This document shows, piece after piece, positions 32,392 to 44,750 of a stretch of 64,000 bases of DNA (position 1 is its first letter; every line of letters starts with the position of its first letter). The translations under genes and the position numbers were made by a program. The notes beneath the pieces are model-generated. The model searched no databases. It was not told the DNA's origin and worked only from the letters and a program-made list of their open reading frames with translations. Source of the stretch: Schistosoma mansoni (lineage: Eukaryota; Platyhelminthes; Trematoda; Strigeidida; Schistosomatidae); the NCBI RefSeq assembly GCF_000237925.1, contig NC_031500.1, positions 8,486,698 to 8,550,697 on the forward strand, given 5' to 3'.

Positions 32392-35300
32392 ATGATGGCA
32401 GATCATACATCACAGATCAAATCACCTATAGACAATAAGTATAATTCAGAAATGGATAATCCAGACAATATGTATGGTTTCTTTATGATGATTTCTTTTT
32501 TATCCCTTTCCAAATCTTCACTAGAGGTAACAATAAAGATAGTACAATACGAAGTCTTGAAGAAAAACTCAAATTGTTAGATGAAGAAAAGTTAGATCTT
32601 GGTTTGTTTACTAATTTTTATATTTTTGATTTATATATAAATAAATATGTAGAAAATCAAATTTTTGCAGCTGAGAAAAAATATCATGAACAATTGAATT
32701 CATATTTAGCGCGTTATATTAATGCAGACTTCAGTTTAGCTCAAATGGAATATATATTGGTGAGTTATTGTCTAATATGTTTTTTGTTCCCACTTTTTTC
32801 GTTCACGTCCAGGTCTAAATGAATAGTTCACTAGTTTTCATTGAGAAAAATATAAATCAGTAATAACCATTGAACTTTTAACATTTGGAGAGCCGCCTTC
32901 GATTCGCTGGACAGGACTGTTCTCTGAAATTGTCTATTAAAGAAGGGTGTGCCTGAGAAGTTTATTAACCTCTTAAAGGCCCTGTATACAGACACCTCAG
33001 GCAGAGTGAGGGCATACAACCACCATTCTCCATTGTTCCATTCAAGCATTGGGGTTAGGCAGAGTTGCCCAATCTCACCATTCCTCTTCAAATTTGCCAT
33101 CGATGACATTCTGAAAACAGCTCTGATGGATGTAAGTAATGGAGGTGTGGATCTGTTGCCTCGAGAAAGACTTCTCGACCTTGAGTATGCGGATGATATT
33201 GTCTTACTGTGCGATAATGCCCAAGCCATGAAATCCGCACTTAATCAGTTGGCAATCAGTGTCCACAGGTACGGTTTGTGCTTTTCACCCTCCAAGTGCA
33301 AAGTACTCCTACAAGACTGGCAGGATTCTAATCCTGTACTCACCCTGGATGGTGAGCAGATTGAAGTAGTTGAGAAGTGCGGATTTCATNNNNNNNNNNN
33401 NNNNNNNNNNNNNNNNNNNNNNNNNNNNNNNNNNNNNNNNNNNNNNNNNNNNNNNNNNNNNNNNNNNNNNNNNNNNNNNNNNNNNNNNNNNNNNNNNNNN
33501 NNNNNNNNNNNNNNNNNNNNNNNNNNNNNNNNNNNNNNNNNNNNNNNNNNNNNNNNNNNNNNNNNNNNNNNNNNNNNNNNNNNNNNNNNGGTGGTCTAGC
33601 TTCAATTGACTCATGATCTCAACTCTATAAATTACTAAAATCCCCACAAAACCCCTTCTGGTAATGATCTGATATTATGGTTTAGCTGGATATATTTCTG
33701 TCCTCTTGTTCATTTATCTTCTCTCGACTTAGACTTTAAGCTGTATTTCACTAATGATTTAACGTGGCTGCTCAAATCTGATGAATTGGGTGAGCTACAT
33801 ACTTTCAATACTCAATGACTGCAATTCGAACACTTTTAGCCTTTAGATTATAGTTTTTATTGTTATTAAAAATCTCATGGTTGTTTCAGGTTAAAGTGTC
33901 AACCGCTTTTCAAAAATCGGTTAGTTGTTCTTGACAGACTTCATTCCGAACAGTATCACTCACAAATATTGTTAAAGAACAGTGAAAAAGGATTGCCGCC
34001 ATATTAATAAACCAAAATGCCAAAATACGCTCATAAATGAATATATTAAGCTGATCGTTAAAACAGTCGTATCATTTGACACAGCATGTTGTTCGTAAAA
34101 ACGACTTACTGCAACCCAAACTACTTATAATTGGTAAGTAGTACGATTAACATGAAACAAATACAAGTGTGAAGGAAATAAAGTTTAGATCATAACATAA
34201 ACAGGTTTAAAAACAGTGTTTACGCCATTTAGTGTATGTGTCTTTCATTGTATTATTCGATGAAAATGCAAATAATAACATAATTTTTTATTATTACTTG
34301 CATTTTAAAATATAAAGCCTGCTAAAAGAGCGAAATTTAGCAAAGTACATGCATCAACAACATCTGGTTATTCATCAAATTCTATTGGTACTGATGCCAA
34401 TTCATTAATCACATTGAAACATTTCTTTGAACCTTCAATGAATCTTGTTTATAAAAAATTACACGAAATAACAAAAGAAGCACAAAATAAATATCGACAA
34501 AGTAATGATGATATGTTAGCATGGAAATTTTCACCAGAAAGGTAAATATTAATTCATACCATTATTTTTAACAATACTACTCTTATTACTACTGCTGCTT
34601 CCTCTACTACTAATAATAACAACAATAATTCAAATTAGGTTCAAATTAGATCCTAGTGCCAACTAAAGTTTATTACTTATGCCTTTTTTTCTTAAATATT
34701 TAAATCACTGAATGAATTGTATCGATATGCTTCTGATTATTGACCATATTGAAGGTAAAATTACATTCATCAGTTAATGAAGTCCAGGACTATAAACAGT
34801 TTATATTATCTGTAAAAAAATATTCTAAGGTGTACAACGATTTACTCACTACATGGACATTTTCATTTTATGAACCAACTACTTTAAATCCAATTTGAAG
34901 TGTTTAGATTATGAATAATTACATTCTTATTTTTAGTTATCTGAGACAGGCGAAATGAACTTTTCATATCACATAAGCTTTACTTAGATGCCTAGATTTA
35001 TGTTGGACTTTTTGCTGAATGCTTCCTGACCTTTGTTTTTGAAGTATGGTCTTTTCTGACTGTAACGGTCGAATATTTGGAAATTGCAGAATATGATTCT
35101 TTAAATTGATCTAAAAAGTTAATTATGTAAATAATTTTACTACGTTGTATGTATGGGAATGAAGTACAAAAAAACTATGTCATCAAAGATGTCACAATTC
35201 AAGCTATAGACACCGAGCATCGATTGGGAGTCGTAAGTCCAATTACACTTGATTTCAAGATACCAGTCCGTTGTCACGCGTTGAGCTGAGGTGTTTTTCA

Positions 35301-38300
35301 CTCACTAAAGATTTAAAAAATGATAAGCCAATAGATTAGAATGAGCTGTATGGAAGTTGTAAGAGATTTCTTGGTCTCACAATTTACAGGTGATTGATAA
35401 ATTCCTTTTAAGTCAGATTATGAAATTTAGATAATGCAACGAAAAGGCTGAATGTGTACCAAAGTGGCTGCAAAGACAAATTAAGTCGAATGGCCCAATA
35501 AGGCCAGGTGATAAATACCTATCTTCTGTTGTCAAATAAACCTTTGAAATAGGTTATAAGTCTGATCTTACTTTAACCTTTGTGGTTTTGTATACAAGCT
35601 GTCTAGAGCCATTACTTAGGCTTGATGAAGCCTTATCCATATGAAGATTCAAATCCGTTTTATGTTCGAAAATAATTTGTACTTACACTGCACTTACCCT
35701 GGTGATATCGATTGATTATCCATATTATTTCTGCTTTTTTTGCTTATCTTTCAATTTGTCTAATTGTCCTTTAGTTTTCATGTACAAAGGCCTTAACAGG
35801 TACATGAGTGATCAGATTGTTCGAAATACGTACATAGTTCTGATAAATTCAGTCGTCTGATTGCATTTTCTAGATTTATCAAATGAGTTAACTATTTCAA
35901 ACGTTTTGAGTTAATAAGTATTTTGTTCAAGTGTATCTAAAATGGTAGGATGTTTTCTGGCAGGCATCATTTTTTTTTTATAGTTCCGATATTTTAACCT
36001 GTTTGTATCGGTTTATATAACTAAGACATACTTTTAAATTGTATCATTTATATATTTTCATAAGTCATTGTTACTTTTTCTAATATCATTGTGTTTGTAA
36101 TGCATACTTTATGAATAATTGGGTTGGAGAGACACTTTCTCCAGTTCATGCACCAAATATACTAGTTCTTAAAATCTTTATTTACTGTTTTATGTTTCCA
36201 AAACAATAATGTCAACATAGAATAGATAGAATGTGGCTAGGAGTATTATCCAGGACGCTCATTTTGTTTTATTCGTTATTCGTCAGCTGGATATACCCTC
36301 ATCCAAGAGTTGATGTCCACTCTGGAACTCTAACCCAGTGTTGTTTGCTTCGAACATTATCGCGTTATCCACTTAGCTATTGAGTTCGGATAGATACTCA
36401 TTTGTTGCACGGTTATGAGATTTAATTTCCTAAAATGTGGAATTACAAAGGATGTATGTTAGTTAAAATAACAGCTTATCGTCATGCATCCTGTTATTAT
36501 AGTAGACGTAAATCAGCGTTTAATATATGTATTGTATGTGTGATTTCTAACCTTCATTTTTGCTCGTTAGTTATCTTAATTTCCTAGCATAGTCAACCTA
36601 TAACTTTGCTGAGAATTCAATACGAAGTTGATTCAGCGTTTTATTTACTTCATAAAATTTTATCATATATCCAAATATTCTGTAGTCGTATATAATTTGT
36701 GAATTCCGCTAAACATAGTTCGCATATTTTATTATTTTCGTTCAGAAAACACATGTGGTGAACTACTGCTTAATAGTTACTGAATCAATCTTTCAAATAT
36801 TAGGATAGGTTCAGTAATTCTCCATTTATATATCAGTATGATTTAACTAATTAAATTATATGGAATTTAACTCTCATACAATAATTGTCCCTCATAACTT
36901 ATCGAATGCATAGTTCTGCTTATTGTAGGGTCATTGAAATAACACTGAATCTCAACCAATTTGTTTGTCAAGCTAAACGTGTTCCTAGCTTAGAAGATTG
37001 GTCAATGGATGTTTAAAGCTGAATCAATTTTATTTATATATTTATTTATTTGAACACATAAATATTGGTACAAAAGGGCGCCGAATACATATGCACCGCA
37101 CAATTCTTATCTGATTTGTGTGAGGGCTATGATACTGCCCAGGTGCCCAAACCGAAGCAGGTGGTTTTCTTAGGGGGCCACACCCGGAGCTTTCGACCTA
37201 AAGGTCTAACCCACAAGGCAGTGGAGCATCGTGAGGAAATGCAGTCCCATGATAGTCGGTGACCAACGATTGACTCATACGCCATTTGTTCCCTCAGGAT
37301 ACTGGAGCCAGCCCATGTGCACCATTGGTTTGGAATCAGGGTTTCCCAACTCCTCTAGGTGGACTTTCCGTGTCCACCAACCCAGTTAAAGCGCTGGACA
37401 TTCGCTTTCCGTCCTCTCAATTTCGTAAACAACAGTAATGCCACGAGAAGGCAGTGAGTAGGACTTCCCTGACAGTGGCTATGTGAGAGCATTTGGAGAG
37501 GGAGAGCGGACTCTCCCCACTCCCGGTCGTACCAGGGCATTTGGGGGTCAATACATGTTCCTATACCCTAGCAAATGAGTTACATAAGGACTAGTCAAAG
37601 TGAATGAAAACGAACGTGGATTAATGAAGTGATACAGCAGAGTCACGGCTTGTAACACTGTAGTTTCATCCTATTTGGTATCATTTAACTCTCTTTTCAA
37701 TTAATCACTTATTCATAACTCTACTCCTTTTCTCCTTTCTACACACAAGTCCCCTCCCCTGTATTTCATACATTTAATTTGTTGAGTTTAAGTATCTGAA
37801 ATGTCATACAATTTTTCGAATTTATAAATTTAACTAAACAAGTACAATTAATGTAGCAGAATCACACAAATTGATAATATTTCGCCGTTTCTCATCATGG
37901 GGTTAGTTTAAAAAATATTGAATTGCTATGCCTGTCAAAAGAGGATTGAGAAGATTAAACTGAAGAGAACCAAAATGGTAACAGAAAGGAATTGGAAGAA
38001 TCATGAAAGATGTAATGGACAACCGATGAAAGATGTGTAAATGAAGTATTTAATGTATGGTTTTTATAATTTACCAAGACATTCTGTAATTGTGCACTAA
38101 ACAATCAATTAGTCTTCTCCACCTGAGTCCTCGTTCACCACCTATATGCTGTATGTACTTATTCGTTTTTTTTGTAGTTCAATAGGAAAATCATTAATGT
38201 CACGTATTAGACAATTGTTAAGCGCTAATGAAGAACTAGGTCGAGTCAATCAAACTGATCGTGTAGCTAGACTAGAATCAGAAGCTGAATTACAAACAAC

Positions 38301-41144
38301 ATGTATGAAAGAATTTATCAAAACCAATGAAGGTATTACACTTTTATATAAAGTTACTATTTTTTTTAAACGAAGAAAAATTATTAAGAAAATTCCACTT
38401 CAATAATTGATTGTTTTGAATTCATAATAAACAAACTAAATTGTAAATTGTTTTTTACTATGAAATAACATAATTTGAGCGACTACTACAGGACCCCTCA
38501 GCAGTGCACATTCACGACCTCGTCTCGCGAGATTCGAACCCAGGACCTACTAGTCTTGCGTCCAGTGCTTCCAGGTTTTCCTTGGTGGTCTAGCTTCAAT
38601 TGACTCACGCTTTCAACTATGAAAATACTAAATCTCCACAAAGCCCCTTCTGATTACTACAGGACCGATTAAAATACCTTGAACATCTGTAAAAAATGCG
38701 TTTCTATGAAAGTTATTAAAATGAGTTAAAACAATTAACCAATAGAACAAACTTTCACGGTATTTTACTCTACTTAATTTCTTCTAGTTTGTTGACTATA
38801 TTTTTTTTAAATTTCAAACATTTGGTTACTACGTTCTGATTGACCGTTGTTTATGTTCCCCCAGTCAACATTTCAAACCGTTTATGTCCAAATTAATGTC
38901 ACAATGACGCAAAACGTCTAGATTAGCATAAATTGCTATAACACTCGGCATATATAGATTTATCCCGTCTCTGTTACTTCTATCAAACTATTTGTCATGA
39001 CCGGCCACCAAAAGTGAGTCCAGACAAGGTATAAAAGTACTTTTTAATTCTCTAGTGCCACTTTTCTACTTAAACGTCGATAATAGGCTTCTCCCTCAAC
39101 ATTACAATTCCTCTCCATTTGATATGTACATAATTATTTATGATAATATTCACCGTCGTACTTATTAACTGTGATAAGATTTATACTTATCAAAGATAAA
39201 CATTCTACCGAATAACCCAAGTACCTGGATATGAAGCAACGTTTATTAGTCCATAATGGAGTTGTTCCTGTTTTAGGAAGTCGCTCTATTCTGCGATCTT
39301 GTGTATTTTAGAAATAGGTTAATAAGGCCTAAAGTTATTGAATGTGATTATATCTCGAAAATGGATTAGAATAATTTCCAAAAATATCCACAAATAGCAG
39401 TTTTATTCAACTTTAAAATGCTTTGTTAAAAAAAAATTGGCGACTGGTAACACAGTTCAAACTAGAAGTTCAAATTACTATTCGTCGGGTTAACAAAAAA
39501 ATACCATTCAGTGTGAGTAGTTGCATAATCCTTACCAAAATAATCTTCGGTTCTCGCCGTCGTGATTTTCAGTGAAGACTGTATCACAATCGTATATTGC
39601 AAATTTTTTTTATCATGTCAATTAAAATGTTTTTTTCGAAACTTCTACGTATTCTACTAGATATCGAAGGTGTACTAGAAGAAGCCTATACGGATTTAGA
39701 AGGTCTTCAAAGTAGTTTGGTAATCTTGCAACAACAAATAAATCAAACTGAATCAGTTGTTGAAACTTTACAGGTAAGTAGTATGTTGAATAGCGGTTTG
39801 TAAAAAATTGTAATGATCGATTTCTCCGAATCAAAAATATATTTTTGAGAAAGAATTTTTCTCCAAGTTTATTTTACTTCTGTTCTATTTACTGTTAAGA
39901 TAGTTCCTCTGAAATGATCTAAATGTTAAGTTCATACAGTTAATTATGCCCATCCTTACTTACTATATATATAATACATTAACAACTCATATTTCGTTCA
40001 GTGGTCAATAAACTGTGAAGTAGGTTGATGAAAAGGCTAGGGCTATACAGCCAAAAAAGGCATCGATCCATGAAGATCTTATTTGTATGTATGGACTCCT
40101 CTTTTGCATCTCACAAGATAATTAAAATCGACAGTTGGTCACACCTGTCATCCTTTTTATTCTATAATTCTTATTTGTTCCTTGTAAACTAAGCATTCTA
40201 ACTGGTCATTGAGTAGTGGCGAATGTCATGCTTGTCTAGTTATTTTAGTGCCGACTAAACTGTATCGGCCAAGCTACAGTGTGATCAATAGTCTGAGTGG
40301 CTCGATATTGCATGTATTATATTTTGATGTTAGGTGGTTGGAGATAGTCATCAGGAAACTCTGAAATTGTTTCGTGCTTATTGGCACTCGTTACCAAAGC
40401 GTACTTGCAATCTAAAAGGAACGGATGCTCCCTGGTACATTCGAATACGGACCGTTCAGTTTCACAGCTTGATCGATTCGGTCAGCAATAATGACTAGAA
40501 AAATACTACTAATCTGTGCATCTCAATCCTGCAGGTTAGTTGCGGCCCGATTAGCTCACTGATCGGAAACTGTATGATCCGAGTTCCAACCCACTGGAGA
40601 GCATCGCCTCCCTCAAGATAGCAGCCACACCTTATTCATGAGGGTTACCTAGTACGGAACCTAAGTTCAGAACTTTTTGCCGACTACATCCAAATACACA
40701 ACATCAGACTCTTTTTTGTATGTTTAGTTTTACACTGCAAACAATATTATTATTTCACCTCCTTTGTTTCTAATCTAAGCTTCCCCTTACACTGTGAAGT
40801 TGCAAATTAATATGCATTCGTGCTACGAGTTATAATAACCAACTGAATAGCATTTATCATTATTTATGGTCTCATAAATGATTGGTTAAAATATTTATGT
40901 ATATATTTCTCTTAATACACAGAATGAACTAGAATCGCGTCAACCTGGTATAGTCGCTGAGCTGATGACTGCAATGCTGTCAAAGTTAGGTAGCGAAACA
41001 GAAACCGAAGCTGGTAATGATGATGTTGATAATGACAATTGTAAATCAACACCCGATATACATAATGATCAATCTGAACAGGATGATGTGCAAAATAACA
41101 CTGATAATGTCAAACTAAATGAAACGTGTACAGAGGAAAAGTAA
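32392..41144 (+). CDS. WTAP: WTAP, m6A methyltransferase regulatory subunit
   Basis: Seven exons fit by phase: 32392-32471, 32525-32601, 32671-32759, 34318-34541, 38178-38332, 39661-39773 and 40923-41144, for 319 residues. The match to human WTAP is strongest in exons 4-6: MLAWKFSPESSIGKSLMSRI (human LSAWKFTPDSQTGKKLMAKC), then SANEELG, RVARLESEAELQ and EGLQSSLVILQQQINQTESV (human EGMQSTILVLQQQLKETRQQ). The N-terminus RSLEEKLKLLDEEKLDL is coiled coil. The C-terminal tail is acidic (about residues 270-319) and shorter than the Ser-rich human tail. WTAP holds METTL3-METTL14 in nuclear speckles and bridges to the MACOM subunits. Introns are 53 and 69 bp, then 1.56, 3.64, 1.33 and 1.15 kb; the long ones hold SINE, LINE and retroposon insertions. 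Two ATG codons stand in tandem at the start. Confidence 0.92.
32880..33389 (+). mobile_element. RTE-clade LINE reverse transcriptase fragment in WTAP intron 3
   Basis: The plus-strand reading runs through AFDSLDRTVL, then a stop, then VPEKFINLLKALYTDTSGRV, GVRQSCPISPFLFKFAIDDI and LLDLEYADDIVLLCDNAQAM (YADD catalytic motif near 33190), then SPSKCKVLLQDWQDSNPVLT up to the assembly gap. This is the fingers-palm region of the SR2/Perere-3-like RTE elements of schistosomes. G in the usual RQG position is S. It is 5'-truncated; its 3' side is hidden by the gap. It is sense to WTAP. Confidence 0.85.
33390..33589. other. assembly gap of 200 N
   Basis: Exactly 200 unknown bases inside WTAP intron 3. 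The round size suggests a placeholder rather than a measured length. It joins an RTE fragment to a SINE tail, so repeats probably caused the gap. Confidence 0.99.
33590..33662 (+). repeat. SINE tail in WTAP intron 3
   Basis: ggtggtctagcttcaattga through ccccttctgg is the tail of the tRNA-derived SINE family in plus orientation. Its 5' part is inside or lost in the gap. Confidence 0.65.
34542..36215. other. WTAP intron 4, left part
   Basis: AT-rich intronic DNA with no recognised insertion or exon. Confidence 0.5.
36216..36440 (-). repeat. diverged SM-alpha-type repeat in WTAP intron 4
   Basis: It has the minus-orientation order of the unit at 6125-6440: hammerhead module near 36245-36292, B-box remnant (ctctaacccag near 36327) and A-box remnant (atcgcgttatccacttagc, 36359-36377). 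The core CTGACGA is kept, but the GAAA box and stem II are eroded, so the ribozyme is probably dead. It is antisense to WTAP. Confidence 0.65.
36930..37016 (+). other. possible alternative terminal exon of WTAP
   Basis: After an acceptor-like ttctgcttattgtag (ending 36929), the sequence stays open in the phase left by WTAP exon 4. It reads VIEITLNLNQFVCQAKRVPS then LEDWSMDV and a stop. The reading looks protein-like but has no counterpart in WTAP of other animals. If used, it would truncate WTAP after the AWKF block. Chance is a fair alternative. Confidence 0.25.
37035..37540 (-). repeat. 0.5-kb retroposon in WTAP intron 4
   Basis: Read on the minus strand it starts caaatgccctggtacgaccg and ends with taccaatatttatgtgttc plus a (AAATA)n tail. 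A closely matching copy in opposite orientation lies at 45105-45628 with the same 5' edge, so the unit seems to be about 500 bp rather than a randomly 5'-truncated LINE. Plus-strand frames at 37065-37262 are shared with the other copy, but no known protein is seen. It is antisense to WTAP. Confidence 0.7.
38485..38660. repeat. head-to-head SINE fragments in WTAP intron 5
   Basis: The left part (to about 38550) is the minus-oriented tRNA-like region with B box (gattcgaacccaggacc, near 38530) and a truncated hammerhead (core CTGAGGG). The right part starts gtccagtgcttccaggtttt and runs in plus orientation to aaagccccttctg. The plus half begins at the hammerhead cleavage triplet. Confidence 0.65.
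40535..40690 (+). repeat. possible degenerate tRNA-derived repeat in WTAP intron 6
   Basis: cgattagctcactgatcgg (A-box-like) and ccgagttccaaccca (B-box-like) are about 30 bases apart in a GC-richer block. It is not one of the two ribozyme SINE families. Confidence 0.35.
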
Positions 41145-41497
41145 ACTATGAACTTCATTTTGTATGTAAATACGTATGATGACTACTGTTTTCTGTACAG
41201 ACATATTTTTCATGTGTTTCATCATCCTTCATATTACACATAATTCATTAGAAGTTTTTTTAATACTTACTTATCTATAGAGTTTCTGTTACGTAGTGTA
41301 ATTGTATATGAGTGTTGTTTGTCTGAATCTCTACTATTATATTATTAAATGAAAGTTTTGTATTAGACAATTATCTTGTATAAAACGTATGTAAGAATAA
41401 GATAATCGTGAAACTGTTTATTTTGTTTTAATTTATATAAGAATTAAATAGTGAAAAGTTTAAATGAAAGTTTTAGAATATAATATTTATTGATATC

Positions 41498-42345
41498 ATA
41501 GATAAGACGAAATCTCAGCACGGATACAGAAGGCTCGTCTAGCTTTCGCCAACTTGCGTCCTTTATGGCGTAGGCGAGATATCCGTCTAGCAACCAAAGG
41601 ACGGGTTTACTGTGCAGCAGTTCGTTCCGTCTTACTTTATGGCAGTGAAACATGGCCGATAAGAATAGAGGATATTCGTAGGTTACTAGTATTCGATCAT
41701 AGGTGTCTTCAAAGCATTGCTCGTATATCCTGGGACCACCGCGTAAGTAATGTAGTTGTTAGGAAACGGGTACTAGGTAATGATTGCAAATCAATTAGTG
41801 AAGTAGTGAAACTTCATCAGTTGAGATGTCTGGGACACGTGTTACGTATGCCCAACCCCGACTGCTCCGACGTGCAATGTTTTATGGTGTAGGAGTAGGT
41901 TGGAATAAAGCTAGGGGCGGCCAGACCAAAATGTGGCACAAATCCATGAAGTCACTGACAAGTGGACTGAGCCATGTTGGTAGGTGTAGACTACCTGGTT
42001 GGGATTCGTGAGATGATAGCAATCGATGGTTAGAGACCTTAAATGACATGGCTCAAAATCGTTTGCAATGGCGAAGGTGCATCCACTCTTTGTGTTCTGC
42101 CAAATTCTAGTCTTCTGAATTCTTCATGTCTCTATCTTTTTTCTCTTTTCAAATTTGTTTCACTGTATTATACTCCTTCAATAACATTTTCAAACCCTAG
42201 TCTTTCGGATTACTGTTTATACTCTTACTACATCTACCACTATGGAATATGAATCGACAATTGCATCTCTGTGTTAATGTGGTATGGCAACTCGAACTGA
42301 TGTACGTACGTACGAATTTCTACGTTGTGACTGACTGAGATAAGA
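41498..42345 (+). mobile_element. RTE-clade LINE C-terminal region and 3' end
   Basis: It is 5'-truncated at about 41498. The reading runs ARLAFANLRPLWRRRDIRLA, YCAAVRSVLLYGSETWPIRI, LVFDHRCLQSIARISWDHRV and LRCLGHVLRMPN. A frameshift near 41855 moves it to RAMFYGVGVGWNKARGGQTK and GLSHVGRCRLPGWDS, then a stop near 42010. The 3'UTR ends at ctacgttgtgactgactg. This is the region after the reverse transcriptase in SR2/Perere-3-like elements. It begins about 350 bp after the WTAP stop codon and may supply or disturb the WTAP 3' end. Confidence 0.85.
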
Positions 42346-42549
42346 GGTAATCACTAAAGATGTAAATATAGGAAATAATATAGACCTCTTTTTAAAAAAA
42401 GAACAATTTTTTGCCAAAGTGACACCTAACGGTTAAGAATCAAACTCAATAATTATGTCTTTTCGTAAAATATGTAGTACAAATTCTATCGAGTTCATAT
42501 TGAGGTGCAATGCAAAAGAAGCGATGATCACATTGATTTTACCCGTTAT

Positions 42550-43915
42550 TCTCACTCCTTTAAGGATGTACATTCACAAATATTTTGTACTAATTTCATC
42601 TGCTTGTGAAATAACCACAATCCTTACGATATAATTTGAAAATTTACTAACACAATAATATTTTCACTAAATATCCTATTAAAAAAACAAATTGAGTGAA
42701 GAAATCTTTCTTTACAATTAATTCTTCATCAGGGCTCTCGTCTGACGACGGGTCAATAAGAAATGCTTATTTTAAACTGACCACAAAAATCTAATATAAG
42801 CACTTTACAAACTTTATTCCATTACAGAATAAAAAGAACTTAGTCAAATGTTTGGCATAGAGCCAAAATTGTTTGCTTTGATCATAGTCTTTAAAAAAGA
42901 CTAAAGCTTATTTATGATTGATTACTTAAGCACGGACATCCATCGAAGTTCTTAACAAAAGATATATGTATGGAACTAGACGATACCAAGAAAGTCTATA
43001 TTCCTGAAATCATAGTCCAAAGGTGATATAGCAAGAGAAATAGTAACTCGACGTATATAAAGAACCTTAGGACGTACACTCAATGAAACAATATAATGTC
43101 CTACTTTCTTCAACCAGCCGACATTTCACGAAATAAGAATAAATTGTCTGGTTCCTCTGCCTAGTTTAACTGCTTTTATGGAGCTAATTATATTGGGTGC
43201 ACAACTAGAACAATGCATCATCGTATTCCTGAACGTCACCACTCTTGGTTGACTAGAGGATAAAAGAAAGTAATAAGTTTTATCTTGGCACATTGAGTTG
43301 ATACTGGTCATCACATAGCCGAACCTTCAACGTTTAAAGTTATTTATAAAGTCCCATTGAATTTACTCTATCGTTCCAAAATCCGACTCTTACGTACATC
43401 AAAAGCTATAGGATTACATATCGAAAACCTTATCTCTAACAGAAAGTGTGTATAGTCTCTGAATTTACTTTGGCTTTCTACTTAGATACCATTATATATC
43501 TCGAAACATCTCTTCTAATTTTACTCTTACGAAAGCTCTTTAACAATCTTATTATTCATTTACACCTGTCCTACTAATTACTTATTATTAGTTTCCGAGG
43601 TAACAAAAGGTCATTTATATCTACAACCAATCTCAATTCCTACTCTTATATAATCATTTGTGATAATAAACTGATTATGAAAATTCACCAAACATTGTTA
43701 CTAACTGTTTATTAGTTTGTTAGATTGGCTCACCACTGTCTAATCGGTATCCATTTTCTATTCAGTTGTAAAATATGTATATTAGTGTAGAGCCCCTGAT
43801 AAGGAACTAGTTGAGAAGAAATGTCTCTTCGTTCAACTTGTCATTTTGTAATAATATTTGTCATCATGTTCAACTACCCTTTGCCACTAAATATCTCATC
43901 TAAAGGAGTGTAATT
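42550..43915. repeat. inverted-repeat-bounded region, possible DNA element
   Basis: The left edge (cactcctttaagga near 42557; acaaattgagtgaagaaat and ttcatcagggctct near 42690-42741) is echoed in inverted orientation at the right edge (gagcccctgataaggaac near 43788; catctaaaggagtg near 43897). The match is roughly three quarters by eye over about 60 bases, in the same order. It may be a DNA transposon relic or two opposed copies of one small repeat. No transposase reading is seen inside. Confidence 0.3.
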
Positions 43916-44750
43916 TATAGTTAATTATCCTTATTTTACGCTCCCAATTGTTCGAAGCTTAAGTTTTTTGATGGGAAAAATAGTAAAGGAATGTATTCTC
44001 TATACAAATGTTCGATAATATGATCAGGACACTACTACATCAATGCATTAAATATAAGATTACTAGAAAATTATACTAAATCATGTGTAAAACACTGATA
44101 CACAGTTCACGACCAACAACTGAGAACCAGATTATAAAGGTTTACTCACACCACACAAAGTGAAACCCAAAACATAAATCATTGAAAGAATTCATAATAT
44201 TAAATAATAGTATCTCAATATAAAAAAATTGAGTGTCTATCTGTCTTCACTCATTGGCCACGCGCTAAAAAGAGAATCTCTTTACAATATTAAGTGGAAA
44301 CACTTTTCTCAGTTTAGTCAGCTTGTATAGAATTATTAGCATAATGAACAACCTAACGGAAACCCAGTATGATAATAACTGATGAATAGGTCATGTATTA
44401 CGTATCTATTTATTCATTGCATCATCTTAGACATTTGAAATGCACAAAGGAATGATTAAATTCATCAATATATGCGCACAAAAAATAGAAGGAAAGTATA
44501 TAAAATACAAAAAAACAGTGTATAATATAAGTAATTGAAGGAAGTCCTGTAATTACGAGTAAATTAGGTACTAAAATATAGGAATGTATATAATAAAGCT
44601 AATAAATAATTAGCATTCATACTAGAATATTAGTAATATATATATATATGTATATCCCTTGTAATGTCATGATTTCAGTGAAAAGGAAATTGTTTTTTTA
44701 AAATAATAATGAAATCAAATAAGTGATTCAATAATAAATCAGAAAATTAA
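43916..44750. other. convergent intergenic DNA, 3' side of NAPG
   Basis: AT-rich. An AATAAA on the minus strand at 44409-44414 is a candidate NAPG polyadenylation signal, about 340 bases past its stop codon. A short TA run lies near 44636-44650. Confidence 0.4.

Noticed and set aside
37065-37262. Shared 65-codon frame of the 0.5-kb retroposon as a gene
   Set aside because: It is conserved between copies only as part of the repeat and is antisense to the direction given by the A-rich tail.
30169-41144. GTF2H5 and WTAP as one trans-spliced operon
   Set aside because: The 1.95-kb spacing with a solo LTR in between is far larger than typical flatworm polycistron spacing.
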